Part shown: positions 10,050 through 23,047 of the stretch, one piece after another | How the letters are laid out: every line of letters starts with the position of its first letter | How positions within the stretch are numbered: position 1 is the stretch's first letter | NCBI GenBank assembly: GCA_037176845.1 | Contig: JAYKXP010000031.1 | Span: 248,001 to 312,000, forward strand | Origin: Paramarasmius palmivorus | Taxonomy: Eukaryota; Basidiomycota; Agaricomycetes; Agaricales; Marasmiaceae | Direction of reading: 5' to 3' | Length of the DNA stretch: 64,000 nt | Program-made: the position numbers and the translations under genes | Notes under the pieces: generated by a model | The model's database searches: none | Seen by the model: only the letters and a program-made list of their open reading frames with translations | Told to the model about the DNA's origin: nothing

Positions 10050-11700
10050 CCTTTAATATTTTGTCCCATCCAAATCTGTCGCAGTCGGCGAATGCACACA
10101 AACCGAAAACATTGGCCAGCCTTGGGTTAGTCATGATACCTACCCTAAAATCAGGAGAAAAGGCATGTTGCTGCCAACACCGCACGGATGCTCAGCGGTG
10201 TCTCGAAATTCTGCTCCCACATTGAAATATCAGTGTGGTACCCAGAGGCAATTGTTCCAGCTCTTGACACTGATTTGCTACCTCTCACACGACCCCCAGA
10301 TCTTTTATCGTCCATTCGGAAGGAGAATCTCAAGGGAGCAAACGGGTATATCAAGCAAATATCAGAATGTTCACGGAGCCTTCGCAATGTGGTCGACATA
10401 TGCCGTTACAAGGGAGTCTCGCGACGATCTTCTTGGCTATTTCCCAGGTCCGTTTCCTTTGCGCTCTTCATGAAAATATAGCAATAGGATATCCGTGATA
10501 ACACCCTTTATAGTGCCTAGTTTCACGTCATCCGCTACTGACGTGCCGATCGATTTACCGTGACTAGTACTACAGACGATGAACCTTCTTGATCCTGGTA
10601 CCTCTACCCTGATGGTGAACCGACTTCCAGCCGTCATGATTCCTGTAAACATTTACAGGGCATAGTCTGTGGGATAGAGTGCTGGTAGCCGATACAAGCA
10701 AGTTCTTGATGTTCATCCCAAGATGCTGAACCGAGCCACTGTCATTCCCGTAAAGAATTCTCGCAGTATGCTCTCGCTACTTTTCTTGTTGCGTATCCGC
10801 GTCATTGAGTCCGAGAGCTCGCGAACTCGTCTTCGTCCATCGTTAGTCTCCTCGTCAAGGACTCGGGAACAGTAATAGCTGGGAGTCGCCACGCTTGCTG
10901 TTCAAAGTATTGTAAACGATACATCGTGTCCTTGCCTTTGTCGATGGTTTTATTCTGGTACTCACTTGTAAGTCGGAACTGTGTGTCGGGCTGAATATAT
11001 CGCTCACCGTCTAGCCCTAAGACCGCTTTAGTATCAGCATTGATTGCTATTTACTATTCCATCTCAGGATTTGTACCTTCGTATCGTATACCTGAAGTTA
11101 ACCCGTCGCTGGTTATGTCTGCGATAGGGATTGCCTATCTAACGGTGAGCATTTTTTGTATTTCTTTGCATTACTGCCAGGTTATCGACGATACTATTCT
11201 TGCCTTTCAAATACCATCTGGCGGAACAGTAGCTTGGCCAGATCCGCAATTGTGCTCTAACGCTAGTTCACTTAATCCATGATCTTGTTACATACCGAGT
11301 CCGTCAGATGTAACCCTGCAGTTTCCCCGCTTTGTGAAATTGATCTCGAGTTTACACACATTCCGAAACCTCAAGAAAAGCCATGCCTACTAGTAGAAAA
11401 AAACAGCTTTCTCGGAAGAAATGACGAGTCTGCTGTCTGAATGGGAGAATATTGGGGGCTGAATGTCGTTCTCCGGTTCATCGGTACTAGATCCGGAACG
11501 ATAGGCACCAAAAGAACAGGACTGTATGTCCTTCATGTTGACGATCCACCCCAACGGTGTGCGTATGACCAGAACTCTTCGTACGTGTGGTACAAAGGTA
11601 AATTCTGGGCGCAGCGCGCAGGTATTTCTGAGGGTGTGTGGTTGAATTGGGGTTGAATGTCGATGGTCGTCGCTATATCGATCTATGAGATGCAACATAA
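10050..11700. repeat. Duplicated host block P, copy 1 right part
   Basis: Continues the block broken by the LTR element; paralogous to about 40020-41650 and 59780-60960. It holds a plus-strand exon (10188-10447), a second plus-strand exon pair near 11065-11280 (SLVMSAIGIAYLT, GT, then AG before VIDDTILAF) and a minus-strand open stretch (11390-11698) with the motif DEPENDIQPPIFSHSD. All three are repeated in the other two copies, but frames differ between copies. Confidence 0.6.
10188..10447 (+). CDS. Exon of an unrecognised plus-strand gene (block P)
   Basis: An open stretch from ATG 10188 (MLSGVSKFCSHIEISVWYPE) to an exon end CCCAG followed by GTCCGT at 10448. The tail ending in CRYKGVSRRSSWLFPR recurs at about 40420 and 60131, each time followed by the same GTCCGTTTC donor, which argues for a real splice site. 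The 40-kb copy has internal stops. Nothing identifies a function. The LTR element lies immediately upstream, so this copy has probably lost its 5' exons. Confidence 0.35.
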
Positions 11701-14499
11701 CATCGATAGGTAATTACTACTTACCGCTGTAGTACTCGAAGCACCAACGTCATCAATGTAGGACCTCACAGGATATACGAACAGGAATAAACGTGTAGAC
11801 CGGATGCTCGCAGCAGTCCCACGATGAAAACACGTACCCGTCGATAAGGAGCATCAGTTCCGGAACGCTCGTTTATCGACATCTCCCCACACCGGCTATT
11901 CGAGAACCAAATGAGAGCACTAAAAGGTGGCATTGGGTAGAATGATACAACGCTGGCAGCTATGATAAACGCCCAGTCTATCCACTCTCTTGAAGAACAC
12001 GACTGCCAATTCCCAGTTGGCCAGTCCCATCCACCGGTCATCCCTTATCTCGTTCTTGCGTATCACCGGCAGCGTCTGTGATACAGAAACCTTGAAATGA
12101 ATGGCGAAAGAAGTCGGCGGCTTCTATGCCGGCAGATGATGGAAACACAAGGCAAGAGCGTGTTCGGTTTGAGTGCCGCTGCGAATGGTGCAGAGCATCG
12201 GATGCTGCACTGGACCGTGTGTCCGAGTTGGTTTTTCGCAAGCTGATATACGAGTTACTGCTGTTGAGGTGTAGGCTCTACGCGGTAGGTATATCATTGA
12301 ACGATGCGATTCGGTAGGGTGGTAGTTGTGGCTGCGTAGTATCGGTAGGGATCTAATGTTCTCTTCCTGAGCGGCATGATCCCTTCAACCACGATGAGCC
12401 ATAGGTGTTGTTCCGGTAGGCCTAGATATCGTGAGCTAGAGACAAAGTTACGGACATATGAAAAGTACTCACCACTCGCCTCAGCCACCTCTTCTTCCGC
12501 CATAGGAAGTCTTCTGGCCTCATTTCCCCATGCTCTCCCTTGACGCTCATCCGTTCAGGCTACGCGATGGAGAAGATAGCGCCACCACCCAGGCTGAATA
12601 CTTGCATATCACGGTACTTCGAAGGCGAGTAGAGAGAACGACGGTTCAGCGTTGGATGTCGCAGGAAAATGGTGTACTATTAAAAGAAAAGTCAGGCAGA
12701 TGTTGGAAAACAGTAGCATCGAGAACGTACCATGTTGCAAAGATAAAACCTTGATAGTATCGCACCAGCCAAGTCACCCTGCAGCCTAGAAAACCCAATA
12801 TTAGCGAAGGCAAGTATCAAAAGGAAGGTTAACCAACGTACCTCTTCAACGAACTTCTTTCCGGAATCACCAGTCGTCCTTGGTCCTTGATAATCGCGCA
12901 GGCAGAACACTTGAGGTAACAGATGTTCGATTATAGGTTCATGGCTTTGGGCGAGCGAAAACCCAACGCGATCCGACCTATCGATGTGAGACTTCAATGC
13001 CGGCGCTGCGTTTGCGTCACAGGAACCTGTTGTATCAACACTGAGTAAGAGGTCAGTACAATATCCCAACCAAAGAAGACAGGATTTACGTTGAACCAAA
13101 TCATCAACTTTGCAACCTCTATATGCCCCCATGATCCCTACTCCCGCCGGCGAAGAACACGCAACAGCATGACCGAATGTAACGGGCGGGTGTAATGATA
13201 CCGAGAAAGCTCTTTCTGGGGATCATCTCGGCTTTTCATGTTGGCTTGCAAGGTACAGGCCTCGTATTGTGAACATCCACGTGTTACAGTGTCGTTTCGG
13301 AAGGTGATCTCTACGGCTCCAGAGGAGAGGTTCGAGAGGGAAGGTACCGCGAGAGCCGATAGGTAGAAAGGCAAACAGGAGAAGGCGGGGTGTTGGCTAG
13401 GCTAAGGAGGGTCAGCGCTCAGAATCTTCCGCATAAACGGGTCAACGCACCATGATAGAAGCCTAAACTTTAGCCTCTAATAGGCAACTCGATTGTGAAC
13501 CACTCCTCCCACATGGAGTCGAAGGGAGCGAAAGCGACGGAGCCCAGAGGTAAGGATTGAGGTCACATTCTCCAGAGAACCTTGGACGTTGGTGGGCGAC
13601 ATGGGATAGTTTACAGCGTCAAAGGCTTGGTAGTATGAGAACTGCGTACGCTGTAATCAAAAGTGAGTGTTGAGATGGTGCTATCGCATCAGAACATGCT
13701 TACCAGCCGTTCATGCTGACGCTCTTGGATCTGTCCGAGTATTCGCTCTCTTTTCCATCGCCCAAATTCTTCGCCCGGCACGTCCTACACGCCTAGCCTA
13801 TCAAAACGGGATTCGTTGTCGCGTGGTTGCTATTATAGAAGGGGCACGGAGGCGGGAGCCACGCCGTAGAGCCCATGAGGGATGATGTGGAAGATCCCCG
13901 TTGAGAGAGGTATGCGTACGAGCATAAGGAGTGGCCTTAGGCTGGCGGGTGTAGGTGTATGAGCGTGGATGATGAGTTATACGTCGAGGTAGCTATGGCT
14001 GCTTGGTGCTGGTTAGGGCATGGAGCGGGAGGGGGCAAAAATTGTTGGGTGTCAGACCGTGTTGAGATGAACAATTGGTGTGCGATGGAGTATCGTCAAT
14101 CACGTAGGCGGTGAGTGAGGTTGGTGGTTGACCAACAGCTAGGCCTTTCAGGGAGAAGGAGTGGAGTCCTTGGTAGCTTCAGCGGCCGTGTATGGTTACT
14201 AGAGGACGGTTCCCTAGCCATCGGAGGACAAGTGAGTGAAATGTGGAAGGAGGAAGTAGCGGAACTCACCAGATAATGCACCACGCCCCCGGAGAATTTC
14301 CAACCACTTATTTGCCTTGAAATTCTTGGTATGCGTATCTTTGTCTCATATAGTGCCACTCGTAGAGTCCTCGGGGTATAAGACCTTCGCGAAATGTCGA
14401 TACCACTGAGTCTGTTGGTGAAGAGTCCGAAAAGAGTCTCGATTTGTCATAGAGCAAGTTGGGGTTAGGGTCAAATTGAGCGCTATCAATTGACGCCAT
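11390..14499 (-). pseudogene. Family Q gene, copy A (decayed)
   Basis: Minus-strand member of an unrecognised multi-exon family repeated across the window. The 5' end (MASIDSAQFDPNPNLLYDKS from 14499) overlaps the TTAGGGTCAA motif. Local frames conserved with other copies include LRPLLMLVRIPLSTGIFHII near 13930, CLPFYLSALAVPSLSNLSSG near 13320-13380, SLAQSHEPIIEHL near 12950 and a short exon starting LPEQHLWLIVVEG near 12410. In the 13150-13260 exon it carries a TGA and a +1 shift, both also affected in copy D (TAA at the first site), so A and D share decay. The ends are approximate and a full exon model could not be built. Confidence 0.45.
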
Positions 14500-17400
14500 G
14501 ATTTTCTTGTCCCATGACTACATCATCACAGAGGTTGGGCCTCTTCGAGGCGGGAGCTGAACCTTACAAACAGTAACCTAATGCATTCGTCTCAAACAGT
14601 ATATTAAAACTACACTAGCCAAACTACATCTACTTAATCGGAGCTGGGCTCAGAAAGAATATGCACATTACGAGCTTGCAACGCAATGTACTTACTTTGT
14701 GGTGTAATACGAATCGCCACAGCGAGACGGTGTACCTCTTGACAAATCGGGTCTCGTGAAATAGCGAAGAAGAGGGGCTGTTTCCCCTGGCATCGACCTC
14801 GACAATTGGACGGGTTCGATATTTGATAACTAGAAGTTGACGCGGTACCAACGACGAAGGTGTTTGAGAAGGATCTCCAAGATTTGCATAGAACGTTTGT
14901 GTACGGGTTCGTCGTCTGAACATTCATACAGCTTCACGTCGGCCAGGCTTCATTAACGCCACAACAGGAACATTCGTACCCATGGCGGCATCACCAGTAC
15001 TCTTGATGAACTCGCGAACAATATCATCCTTTTCAGACTGAGGAAGGAAAGTCAGTTGAAAAGGTTGATTTGGGTCTGTCCAGTGTCGATTGTCGGCGCT
15101 TCGAGAATTTGGGTCGTGGGTCAGCATCTACAGCGGACAAGGAGCGTTTACCAAGGCCTGGGTGGAGATGAAGTACGAGGCACGACTCATAGTATGCACG
15201 AGCCAAGAGTTAGTATTGGGGAAACACCGGCGATACGAGCATCTTGGTCCGAAACCAGACACACAGTACTGCACCGGTGTGCCAAGTAAGCTGATCGCAA
15301 ATCTTCAGAGGCTTTCCGGACACTTCCGTAAAGCGAGCTTCAAGGCGATGCTGTCGACAAAGGTGCGAGCACCAGCAGAACGGTTATGTGAAAGAGAAGA
15401 TTGTGATTGTGGTACAGGCCGGTCAGCCTGATTCGAATATACAGGATTGTGAGAGGAGGGAGAACATGCATTACCGGCCAAAGCTGGTAGTGAGGGTACT
15501 GAGATTCTGAAGCGGATGGCCATGCATCTGAAAAGAAAGTCAAAACCAGACCTTTGATCAGAGCGAAAACTAAACTCACCGGACCTAGAATACGAAGCTA
15601 TGACCCTTGAGACCAACGAAGAAGAATGGGAAAAAGAGACGAAAGAGCCGCTAAGAAAAACTCTGGGGACTGTTGCTACAAGAGAGGTGGAAAGCAAAGA
15701 CCGAGAAAAACAAAAGGAAGGGCAGCCAAATGTGGGATGGGCCCAATCCCGGGACCAGGATGGGAAAGCATTACCAAAAAAAGAAAAGCATCCAAATACA
15801 GATGTTTGCACCTATTGTCAAACTGGCGGAAAAAAGACCTGACGACTACAGCTGAACCTGAAAGGTTCAGCAATCACTCCCTCTGCCTATTCATCGAATC
15901 CCTCGCTAGTTGTTCCGCACATCTTGGGAGCTCAGATAAGTATTAAATAACACTACCCCCAAATACTATAGCTTCTCATGCCTTTTCAAGCTCGGAAGCA
16001 GGTTCGATATTTATGGACATAGCTCGAATGCACGCAGACATTTTCTGGGGCTGCCAATAGACGGCGTGGATAGAAGTAGGTTGAACAACGCGTGCATCCG
16101 TGGAAGGCTGTAAGGTGAGCCCCGGCATAATCTCCTCCTATGAGCTCCGCTGAGTCGTTTCTCATTTCAAACTGATATTCAGGACCCACTATGTCGTACT
16201 ACTCATCTGTGCGCCGAATCAAAATCATTTATCTTCCATTCATCGTCGCGAATACGGACAAGAAGATGTCTCATAGAAATAACAGTAATCGAATCTGGGT
16301 CGATACAGACGGTAGCTTTGGCTGCGGTGATCGTTCTGTACCTGTCCAAGTGCTTTGCCTAATATGTCGTTTATGGTTCGGTGAGTTATTAATTCCAAGT
16401 TATCTGTTTAATGGCACCCATACACCGTCAATCGAACAAGGACACTCAGCTTATTTTGAGTAATACATACTTCGTCGGTTTGGTTCAACGTATTCAGAAT
16501 CGGTAGGGGATCATATTTATTGTGATTATCTTGCATTCTACGCTAGGATCATCGACTTATCGGAAGCCACCAGTGCAAAGACCATTTATGCCGCCTCGAG
16601 GAACACAATTGAGGGAGATTCGGCATGATCTCGGGGGTTCTGTCCTTGTACAAACCACAAAGACATGGTTGTCGAACTTGGAGAATGTACCATAGGTTGG
16701 TTAGCTTAGGGTTACCCCTAAGTAGGGTACTCGGTCGTGTGCCATAGAGGTGTTGAATGTGTAGTTTTCATATATGTATACCTAAGCATCCCATGCTCCG
16801 TTGAACACTCGCGCTGAATATCTAATACAGCCCCTGATTCAACAACATGCGGTCCAAGCAGCACGGGAACTCAAGTACTCCTCAACAATAATATTGGCGT
16901 CGATCATGGCACGGCAGCCTTGGATTCATACTGCCAACACCCATCCCGGTAGTCGTTCCTTGTCCTTGCATCTGCGTGCCTCCAGCTCTCTATGGTTGCA
17001 TTACTGCTAATCAACTTAAAGCGACCTTTGATCATGATGCCGTACATTTTTTATTTTCCAAGTTGTTCCTTGCTAAAAGTTTACTCTTAGCATCTGATTA
17101 TTTTAAGGCAATGAAATGGCATATGGCGTCTTCTTGAGCAACTGTAGGGTGCATATGTACGTCGAAAGCTGCTTAGGAGATCTTTTCTTTATCCATTGCT
17201 CGAAAAGCAGCTGGTCAAGGTCAGTATGGGGTTAATGTACAGCGTCATCTCAAGATCTTGTAATACTGCGTGAAGAACGTATCAGCGAACATCACGCACT
17301 ATGGCTCATCCATCACAGAAACACATCGACTGAACCACTCATTAAGGTCGATATTATGCGCGAAGTTACGGTTACTCCGATGCGCTGAAGCTCGGCTTTG

Positions 17401-17993
17401 TAAGTTGGCCATCGTCAAGGATCAATGCCACGGGAACGTGTACTAATGGTATCAAATCACCATTCAGATAGGGTTATATATAGAAATGTCCAGCTGGTCT
17501 GGAGGTTTTGATAGTATCTTTGATTTGAATTATCGGAACGCCCAAACCATTGTGCCCCCTTCTCGAATCATATAGAGGTCCAGAACTATACTGAGAGATG
17601 CTATTCTTGCACAGGTAGTATCACCTAGAGTGGTAAGTTCCATGTTCTCCCTGGTGTCCATCCAGACAAGGATCCGTTTCAATTTCAACACTGATGGCTT
17701 CGTACAAGCGGCGAAGTGAAGTTCCGAGTCACTCCCTTCTGGATCGTACTCAGGATCTAAGGTTTACATACAATCAGCCGAGTGGTGGTACCTCAGCTCT
17801 ACAATACTTAGCTAAGGAATCTCTCAGTGGCTATCCATCCTTCCTTGATTGATTAATGCGACACATTAGATGATGGCAGTGGTGATTCTCCTATTCAAGA
17901 ACACCCGTCCATCAGCTGACAGGCCGAGCTGTAAAAACGCTATTAGTATAAGTATGCCTTGGTTGTACGTATTCATTACTACAAGTTTTCCCA
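14500..17993. other. Q-block flank and spacer upstream of the receptor-like gene
   Basis: 14500-16500 is paralogous in patches to 35390-36500 and 44400-45600. An exon-like stretch near 15995-16115 (SNARRRFLGLPIDGVDRSRL) has close relatives at 35535-35635. 16500-17990 has scattered short open frames only; no gene is recognised. 15600-15850 is Lys/Glu-rich in one frame but has no homologous copy or splice support. Confidence 0.4.
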
Positions 17994-18722
17994 ATGTCTT
18001 CTCAGTCGCAGGGACCTAGCCTCGAGGAATTACTCGGCCCATTTCTGACAGTTGAGCAGGTTGTCATACTACCTATCTCAACATTGTCAGTGAGTCTTCC
18101 TGGCGCTTATGTTATCTTTCAACTAATTTTTCCGCTGCAGGTCATGTATCTCGTTTACGGTGAGGATCATCACATTCTGCTAACGCTTCAACCTAAAGGC
18201 GTGATCCCCCGCAGGTGTCTATATAGTCTTCTCTGGACAATGTATTCACGGTTTCACGGTACACCGCAATCGCCCGAACCGACGACTCTATCTTGGCTGG
18301 ACAGTATCCCTCTTTGTCTTGATAACCATCACCAACGCATTCTTGACCGTCAATTACGTGCAACAAACCATCATTAATTTCAATGCTGCAAAGACAAGGG
18401 ACCTCATACCGTTATTAAATTTCAACATCCGGAATACTCTCAAAACAGCAACAAAGTCGGCTGTTCAAGTTCTCTAGCCCTGTTATAGCATCACTGACTC
18501 AGACAATCCCCGCCAGTGGGATAGTTAATCCCTTGACTATAATCATAAAGTCCGTGAGTTCTCGGTATAGCCTATTCATATAGCTAACATTGGACCAGCG
18601 CAACAGCAGATTCTATGCTGGTAACCTAAAAAGATGCTCTATGACATCCAACTACTCATTTATCATTCAAAGATTCATCGATGCTACATCATTTGGGGCT
18701 CAAGAAAACGAATCGGTATACC

Positions 18723-21635
18723 CACCAGCAAAATGTCCGAATGGGTGCAAGCTGCGTGCGATCAACTTGCAATTGATTTTATTGGTTGCGTCCAGCTGAA
18801 ATTATCTCATGTATATACAATTAGAGTACAATACAATGATAATAGGATTATAATTAACATGTTACAGGATTGCAACCAACGCGAGAGTGGCAGCCAATTA
18901 CAACCAGCTAAAAGAATTACAGGCGATTGCAACCTGATTTCAACCAAATTGCAGCCAAATTTTAACCATCTTGCAACCACCTGTCATTCTTGCAGCTGAT
19001 TGCAACTTGATTTCAGTGCTATTGTAAGGTGATTTCAACCGTATACAAGAATTGCGAGTGATTGTACACCACTCATAGTCTTATCATGGTGATCTAGCAG
19101 TGAGGCCGCAACAAATTGGAAGGACTTTTAATCTTACAATTAGAGTATAGAGTTAATACAACAGGATAGTATTCTATTTTTCCATGTGCCTTGGACCATC
19201 TTAAAGAACATGAGTACAAGAACCAAATCCACCGCAAAGACAAGAGCTATGCTCACACCCCCTTCTCCACATCTCCTACTGGTCATTCTCCGTGCTATTC
19301 AGATCTTCGTCGGTGAGTCCAGTTGGGTTGACGGTTATACGGCATCGTTCAACTTGGTCGGAGCCAACTGTTGTGATGGAAGTGGAGGCGAGGACAATTT
19401 GGCGAAACGAAAAGGTGACTGTGATGGACATAGACCGATATCTGTTGAGCATGTTGATTGGCTCCTTTGATATGAGACGGGTCAGATAGTGTCGAATACA
19501 GTGTTGTAGTTGGTCAGATGTTTTGAAGGGGAGAAGCAGGATTGAACTGCTTGTGGTGGTTGATGTTGTGAACAGTGAGAAAAAGGGGTTGGATCACCAT
19601 TGCAATATCCAGAGACTTCAGGTTAGCCTCTGGTACTACAAACACGACGAATTCGCCGGTCTGTTTGTAGCCAGAGGCTAAAGAACACCTCGGATGTCAG
19701 GCATCTGGTGGGGGAAGGGATCAATGTCATGTTTAGCATGGCTCGTCGACATTACGGTCATGTCGCGCAGCCGAAGAGACCTCGAGATCATTAATTGAAC
19801 GGGTCTTCATATGTCTGGATGGTCGAGGGAAGGTTTCGGTTTTCGGGGGGTAATTGTTGCTGGAAGTAAGGATTATGTAGCCTGTGGAAGTGAACCTGGG
19901 TCAGAAAAGCTCAAATGGAAACACCGAAAAGAGGGAACGGATACGCACCTAGTCCCCATACCTCATGCAATAAGTATCCCTCATTCTGCACAGTTCTCAC
20001 ACGTATTTAAGCATTTGAGTAGCACTAGTATGAAAAGTTGTCAATAGTAAAGACATGAAAGAGAGGAAGACATACCTGGATGCGTGTCGATGAGCCTGTT
20101 GAAATGCTGTTGAAATGTTGATGCGCTGGCAATGGCCGCGGTGCGAGGGGTTCATGGACCCGCACGTGCAATGTGCGGGACCATGGAAACATTGGCCCAA
20201 ATTCGGGTCGCGCGTGACGTCACGTCACTTTCCCTCTTTCTCCGCAACCACCACCATCTCCCCATCGTCAGCGACGACGAGCTCGACTCTTTCCTCGTCA
20301 TCCAATCTGGTGAGCGCCATCATTTTCTTACCGTCTCGGCATCATTTAGTGTCCATCTGGGACACAGCATGAAGCACGAAGCACGAATTTCGAAACTCGA
20401 CATTCCTTCCAACCACCAGCTCAATTACCCTCTGCCTTGGCCGACCACTACAGGCGACGACAAGCTCCTGTTGCTCCTTGGTAAGATATTCACCCTATCT
20501 TTCTCAATGTCAGATTCAAAGTAGCGTGCTAGAGCCTTCAAGACACACCACATGGAACCATGCGATGTCCCAATCACCGACTACAGCCCTTCGCCCTACA
20601 ACCCATCGCGCTATTAGTATGAAACGCTATGCCCTATGCTCATGAGATCACGAGGTACGTTGTAGATTACTTTACACCTACTCAATACTTAGTCTAGTAA
20701 TATCTAGGATACCCATTTCCACTCCGCAGTTTTCGGCAAGTGGTGAGAAGCGTAACCGGGATCTGAAACATGGTAGTACACGTGTATGACTCTTATCTAT
20801 GAACAGTCCCCAAGGCATGGCTCTCCGGAGCACAGTACGACTCGTTCACGTCAGGTCAGTTAAGGTATGTTGTTGATCATACTTGATTTGCTGAATGTGT
20901 TGACGACCAGTCATTCCAGCGCGGTTTGGTCACAATTCAAGCAGAGTAAGTTACATCTCTTCCTCAACGCATATAAGCCATCATCTCATGCCATCTTAGG
21001 ACATTCTACTCTGCTGAAGATTTTCACGACTCGGAGCACGTTTCCCACTGTCACATATCTTTCCTGTCACACAAACTATGGAGCAGATACCAAACGAATG
21101 TTGGGTCAGGAAGATGTGGGATGTATTATAGTCTATAGGCTTGGCGTCGTATACATTGTGGTTGATAGTGTGAATATAATGCTTCATACTGATACAGTGC
21201 TGCGACAGGTGTGACCTATGCATAAGCGCATCCCCTCTTTTTCCGAGGGCCTGAAGGGGGTTGGAACCAAATTGCGAGTACTTGCAACCTTCAAAACCCT
21301 TGTACCTAGTTGCAAGCTAGGTTGGGTTGTGGTAACGGGGTTAAAATCTGGCTACAATCCGGTTGAAATCCGGCTGCAAGAACCCGCGTCGGTTGCAAGC
21401 GCCCTGCAATAAGCGCCGGCGCTTGCAACCGTCTCACATTTGCCTCGCAATAAACCTGCCTTCTTGCAAACCCGTTATATTAGTATTACGATTGCATTGT
21501 ATTTACTTACAGTTTAATTACAGGCCGCTGATCAGAAGGTAACCTACATTGCAAGCCGCTGTCAGTATTTCCAGGGCTGCAATTGATTTTCGGGGGCTGC
21601 AATCCACCTGCAGCCATGAGGACATTTTGCTGGTG
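18723..21635. mobile_element. CACTA-like non-autonomous element, 2.9 kb
   Basis: Terminal inverted repeats CACCAGCAAAATGTCC (perfect for 16 bases, then imperfect) lie at 18723-18738 and 21620-21635, with a 2-base CC duplication at 18721-18722 and 21636-21637. Both subterminal zones (about 18740-19060 and 21240-21600) are crowded with TTGCAACC/TTGCAGCC-type repeats in opposite predominant orientations, the layout of CACTA elements. No transposase is found. The interior (19060-21240) has only modest open frames, for example 20132-20524 on the plus strand, and a foldback at 19623-19681. The terminal repeat differs from that of the element at 1-4974, so it is another family. Confidence 0.8.
19623..19681. 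repeat. Foldback inside the CACTA-like element
   Basis: Arms TTAGCCTCTGG-CTACAAAC (19623-19643, with one TA bulge) and its reverse complement (19663-19681) enclose a loop of 19 bases. Origin unknown. Confidence 0.7.
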
Positions 21636-22443
21636 CCAATCGCCGTGTTATCATTCCTCATAAACGGTATTTGCCAGCCCTCCCGAGGCTTTCCAACGAC
21701 TAACAACTTTCTAGGTCTAGGTCTCTCTGGAGTGATTATTGACACAGTCATTGTCTCCGACACCTCTAACCCAGATCACTTTGATCTCGCCGTGAAAACC
21801 AACGGGATTGACAATGCATTTTTCATTGCAAATGCGATATTCAATTCACTTCTCACTCTCATGACCGGTGCGCATGATTTCCGCTATTACGAGGCGATTA
21901 GATGACAGATTGGCCGTATACAATGCAGCTGGCCGTATCTGGTGGATTAGCCGTCAAGCCAGAGCTGAGATGGGTGTGAAAATCAATAGGAAGTACAAGA
22001 CTATTGTGTCTATCATGCGAGTAACCATTCTTCTAACGTCCTCTAGTCACTCAATAATTGCCTTTAGGTTGGAGTCGGGTATCTTATATCCACTAGCGAT
22101 CATTCTATATCTTATCGTGGATAACACCATTGATTCTGGCGGATTGGGTTTATTGCCTTTTAATATCTACGTGGTGGTGCATCAAGCAGCCGTGCGTTTC
22201 ACTGTCTCTATTCTCCAAATGTCAATTATTCAGACTTATCTGCAGGGGCTCGCGCCCGTTTTGATTATGGTACGCACACAACGGGGCAAAAGCATAGAAA
22301 GCGTACGACAAGTAGTGTCAACAATGCATTTCGCCGAGGCTAGGCTGGAGACAAATGAAGTATCCTCACATGTACAGCTTGGGACAGGTTCGCAATCGGG
22401 AAGTGATCAGAATGCGCGAGCTGAAGAAAAGGTTATCATTTAG

Positions 22444-23047
22444 CTTTTGTTTCGTATTGTAGAAAATCGTACCGTACTCATTACAGAACTGTGTAAGAAT
22501 GTGAGCAACTCTGAGTCCTCACTCGGAATGATGACCAGCCTTTAACGCGGCTCGAACGGATTCTACGTATGTGCCGAGAAGCAGCATGATTTCGCTCTCG
22601 ACTCGGAAAACAGTGGTCTTTCCTGAACTTGAATCTCCGTTGTACGTCCAACATTTTCGTCAGAAGCGGTATGGCCTTGCGTCAATTCCTCCGAGTCGCT
22701 AATTCGGGAAGTAACAAGGATACGCCGTGTCTTCGTCCAGAAAGCAGTAGGTCTAGGATGAAATCACAGTCGCGCGTCATCAATATGTCTCATTTGACAA
22801 GTGCAAGCAATACCACAACAGTTTTAAGGATTCCTAATCCTCGGGCAGCTGAGAAGAGAGAGACGAATGCGATTTCATCGGTTGCTAAGAGAACGAGTTC
22901 AGTCTCGCGCCAAATTTACTCTCCGAGTTCGTCTCGTGCGATAGCGGAGAACTGGTCAACTACCTCAACAGACCTCCTACTAGTATGGGACCAACAAGGC
23001 ACTACAATTCCTCTGTTGACTTCCATCCATCCTTCTCTGCGAAGGTA
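22444..23047. other. Spacer, no gene recognised
   Basis: A plus-strand frame 22629-23048 (139 residues, Ser/Arg-rich) is open, but the opposite strand is also largely open with only two stops and reads hydrophobic (LVLLATDEIAFVSLFSAARG). No splice sites, homologous copy or known motif favours either strand. Confidence 0.3.

Larger units (their letters stand above)
17994..22443 (+). pseudogene. Seven-helix membrane-protein gene disrupted by a 2.9-kb transposon
   Basis: Member of a large agaricomycete integral-membrane family of unknown ligand. Exons: 17994-18059, 18141-18159, 18215 to about 18460 (VYIVFSGQCIHGF, then a helix LFVLITITNAFLTVNY, then FNAAKTRDLIPLL), an unresolved part to 18598, 18599-18620 and 18673-18722 (IHRCYIIWGSRKRIGIP). 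After the insertion (18723-21635 plus duplicated CC) the same exon resumes at 21638 (IAVLSFLIN), then 21715-21867, 21929-22016 (AGRIWWISRQARAEMG), 22068-22191 and 22246-22443. Removing the insertion and one CC leaves GGT ATA CCA ATC in frame. The intron after 22016 uses a GC donor. Loss of function is expected unless the element is spliced out. Confidence 0.8.

Noticed and set aside
15600..15855. Lys/Glu-rich plus-strand ORFs in three frames
   Set aside because: All three frames are open because of A/G-rich composition; there is no conserved copy in the equivalent blocks.
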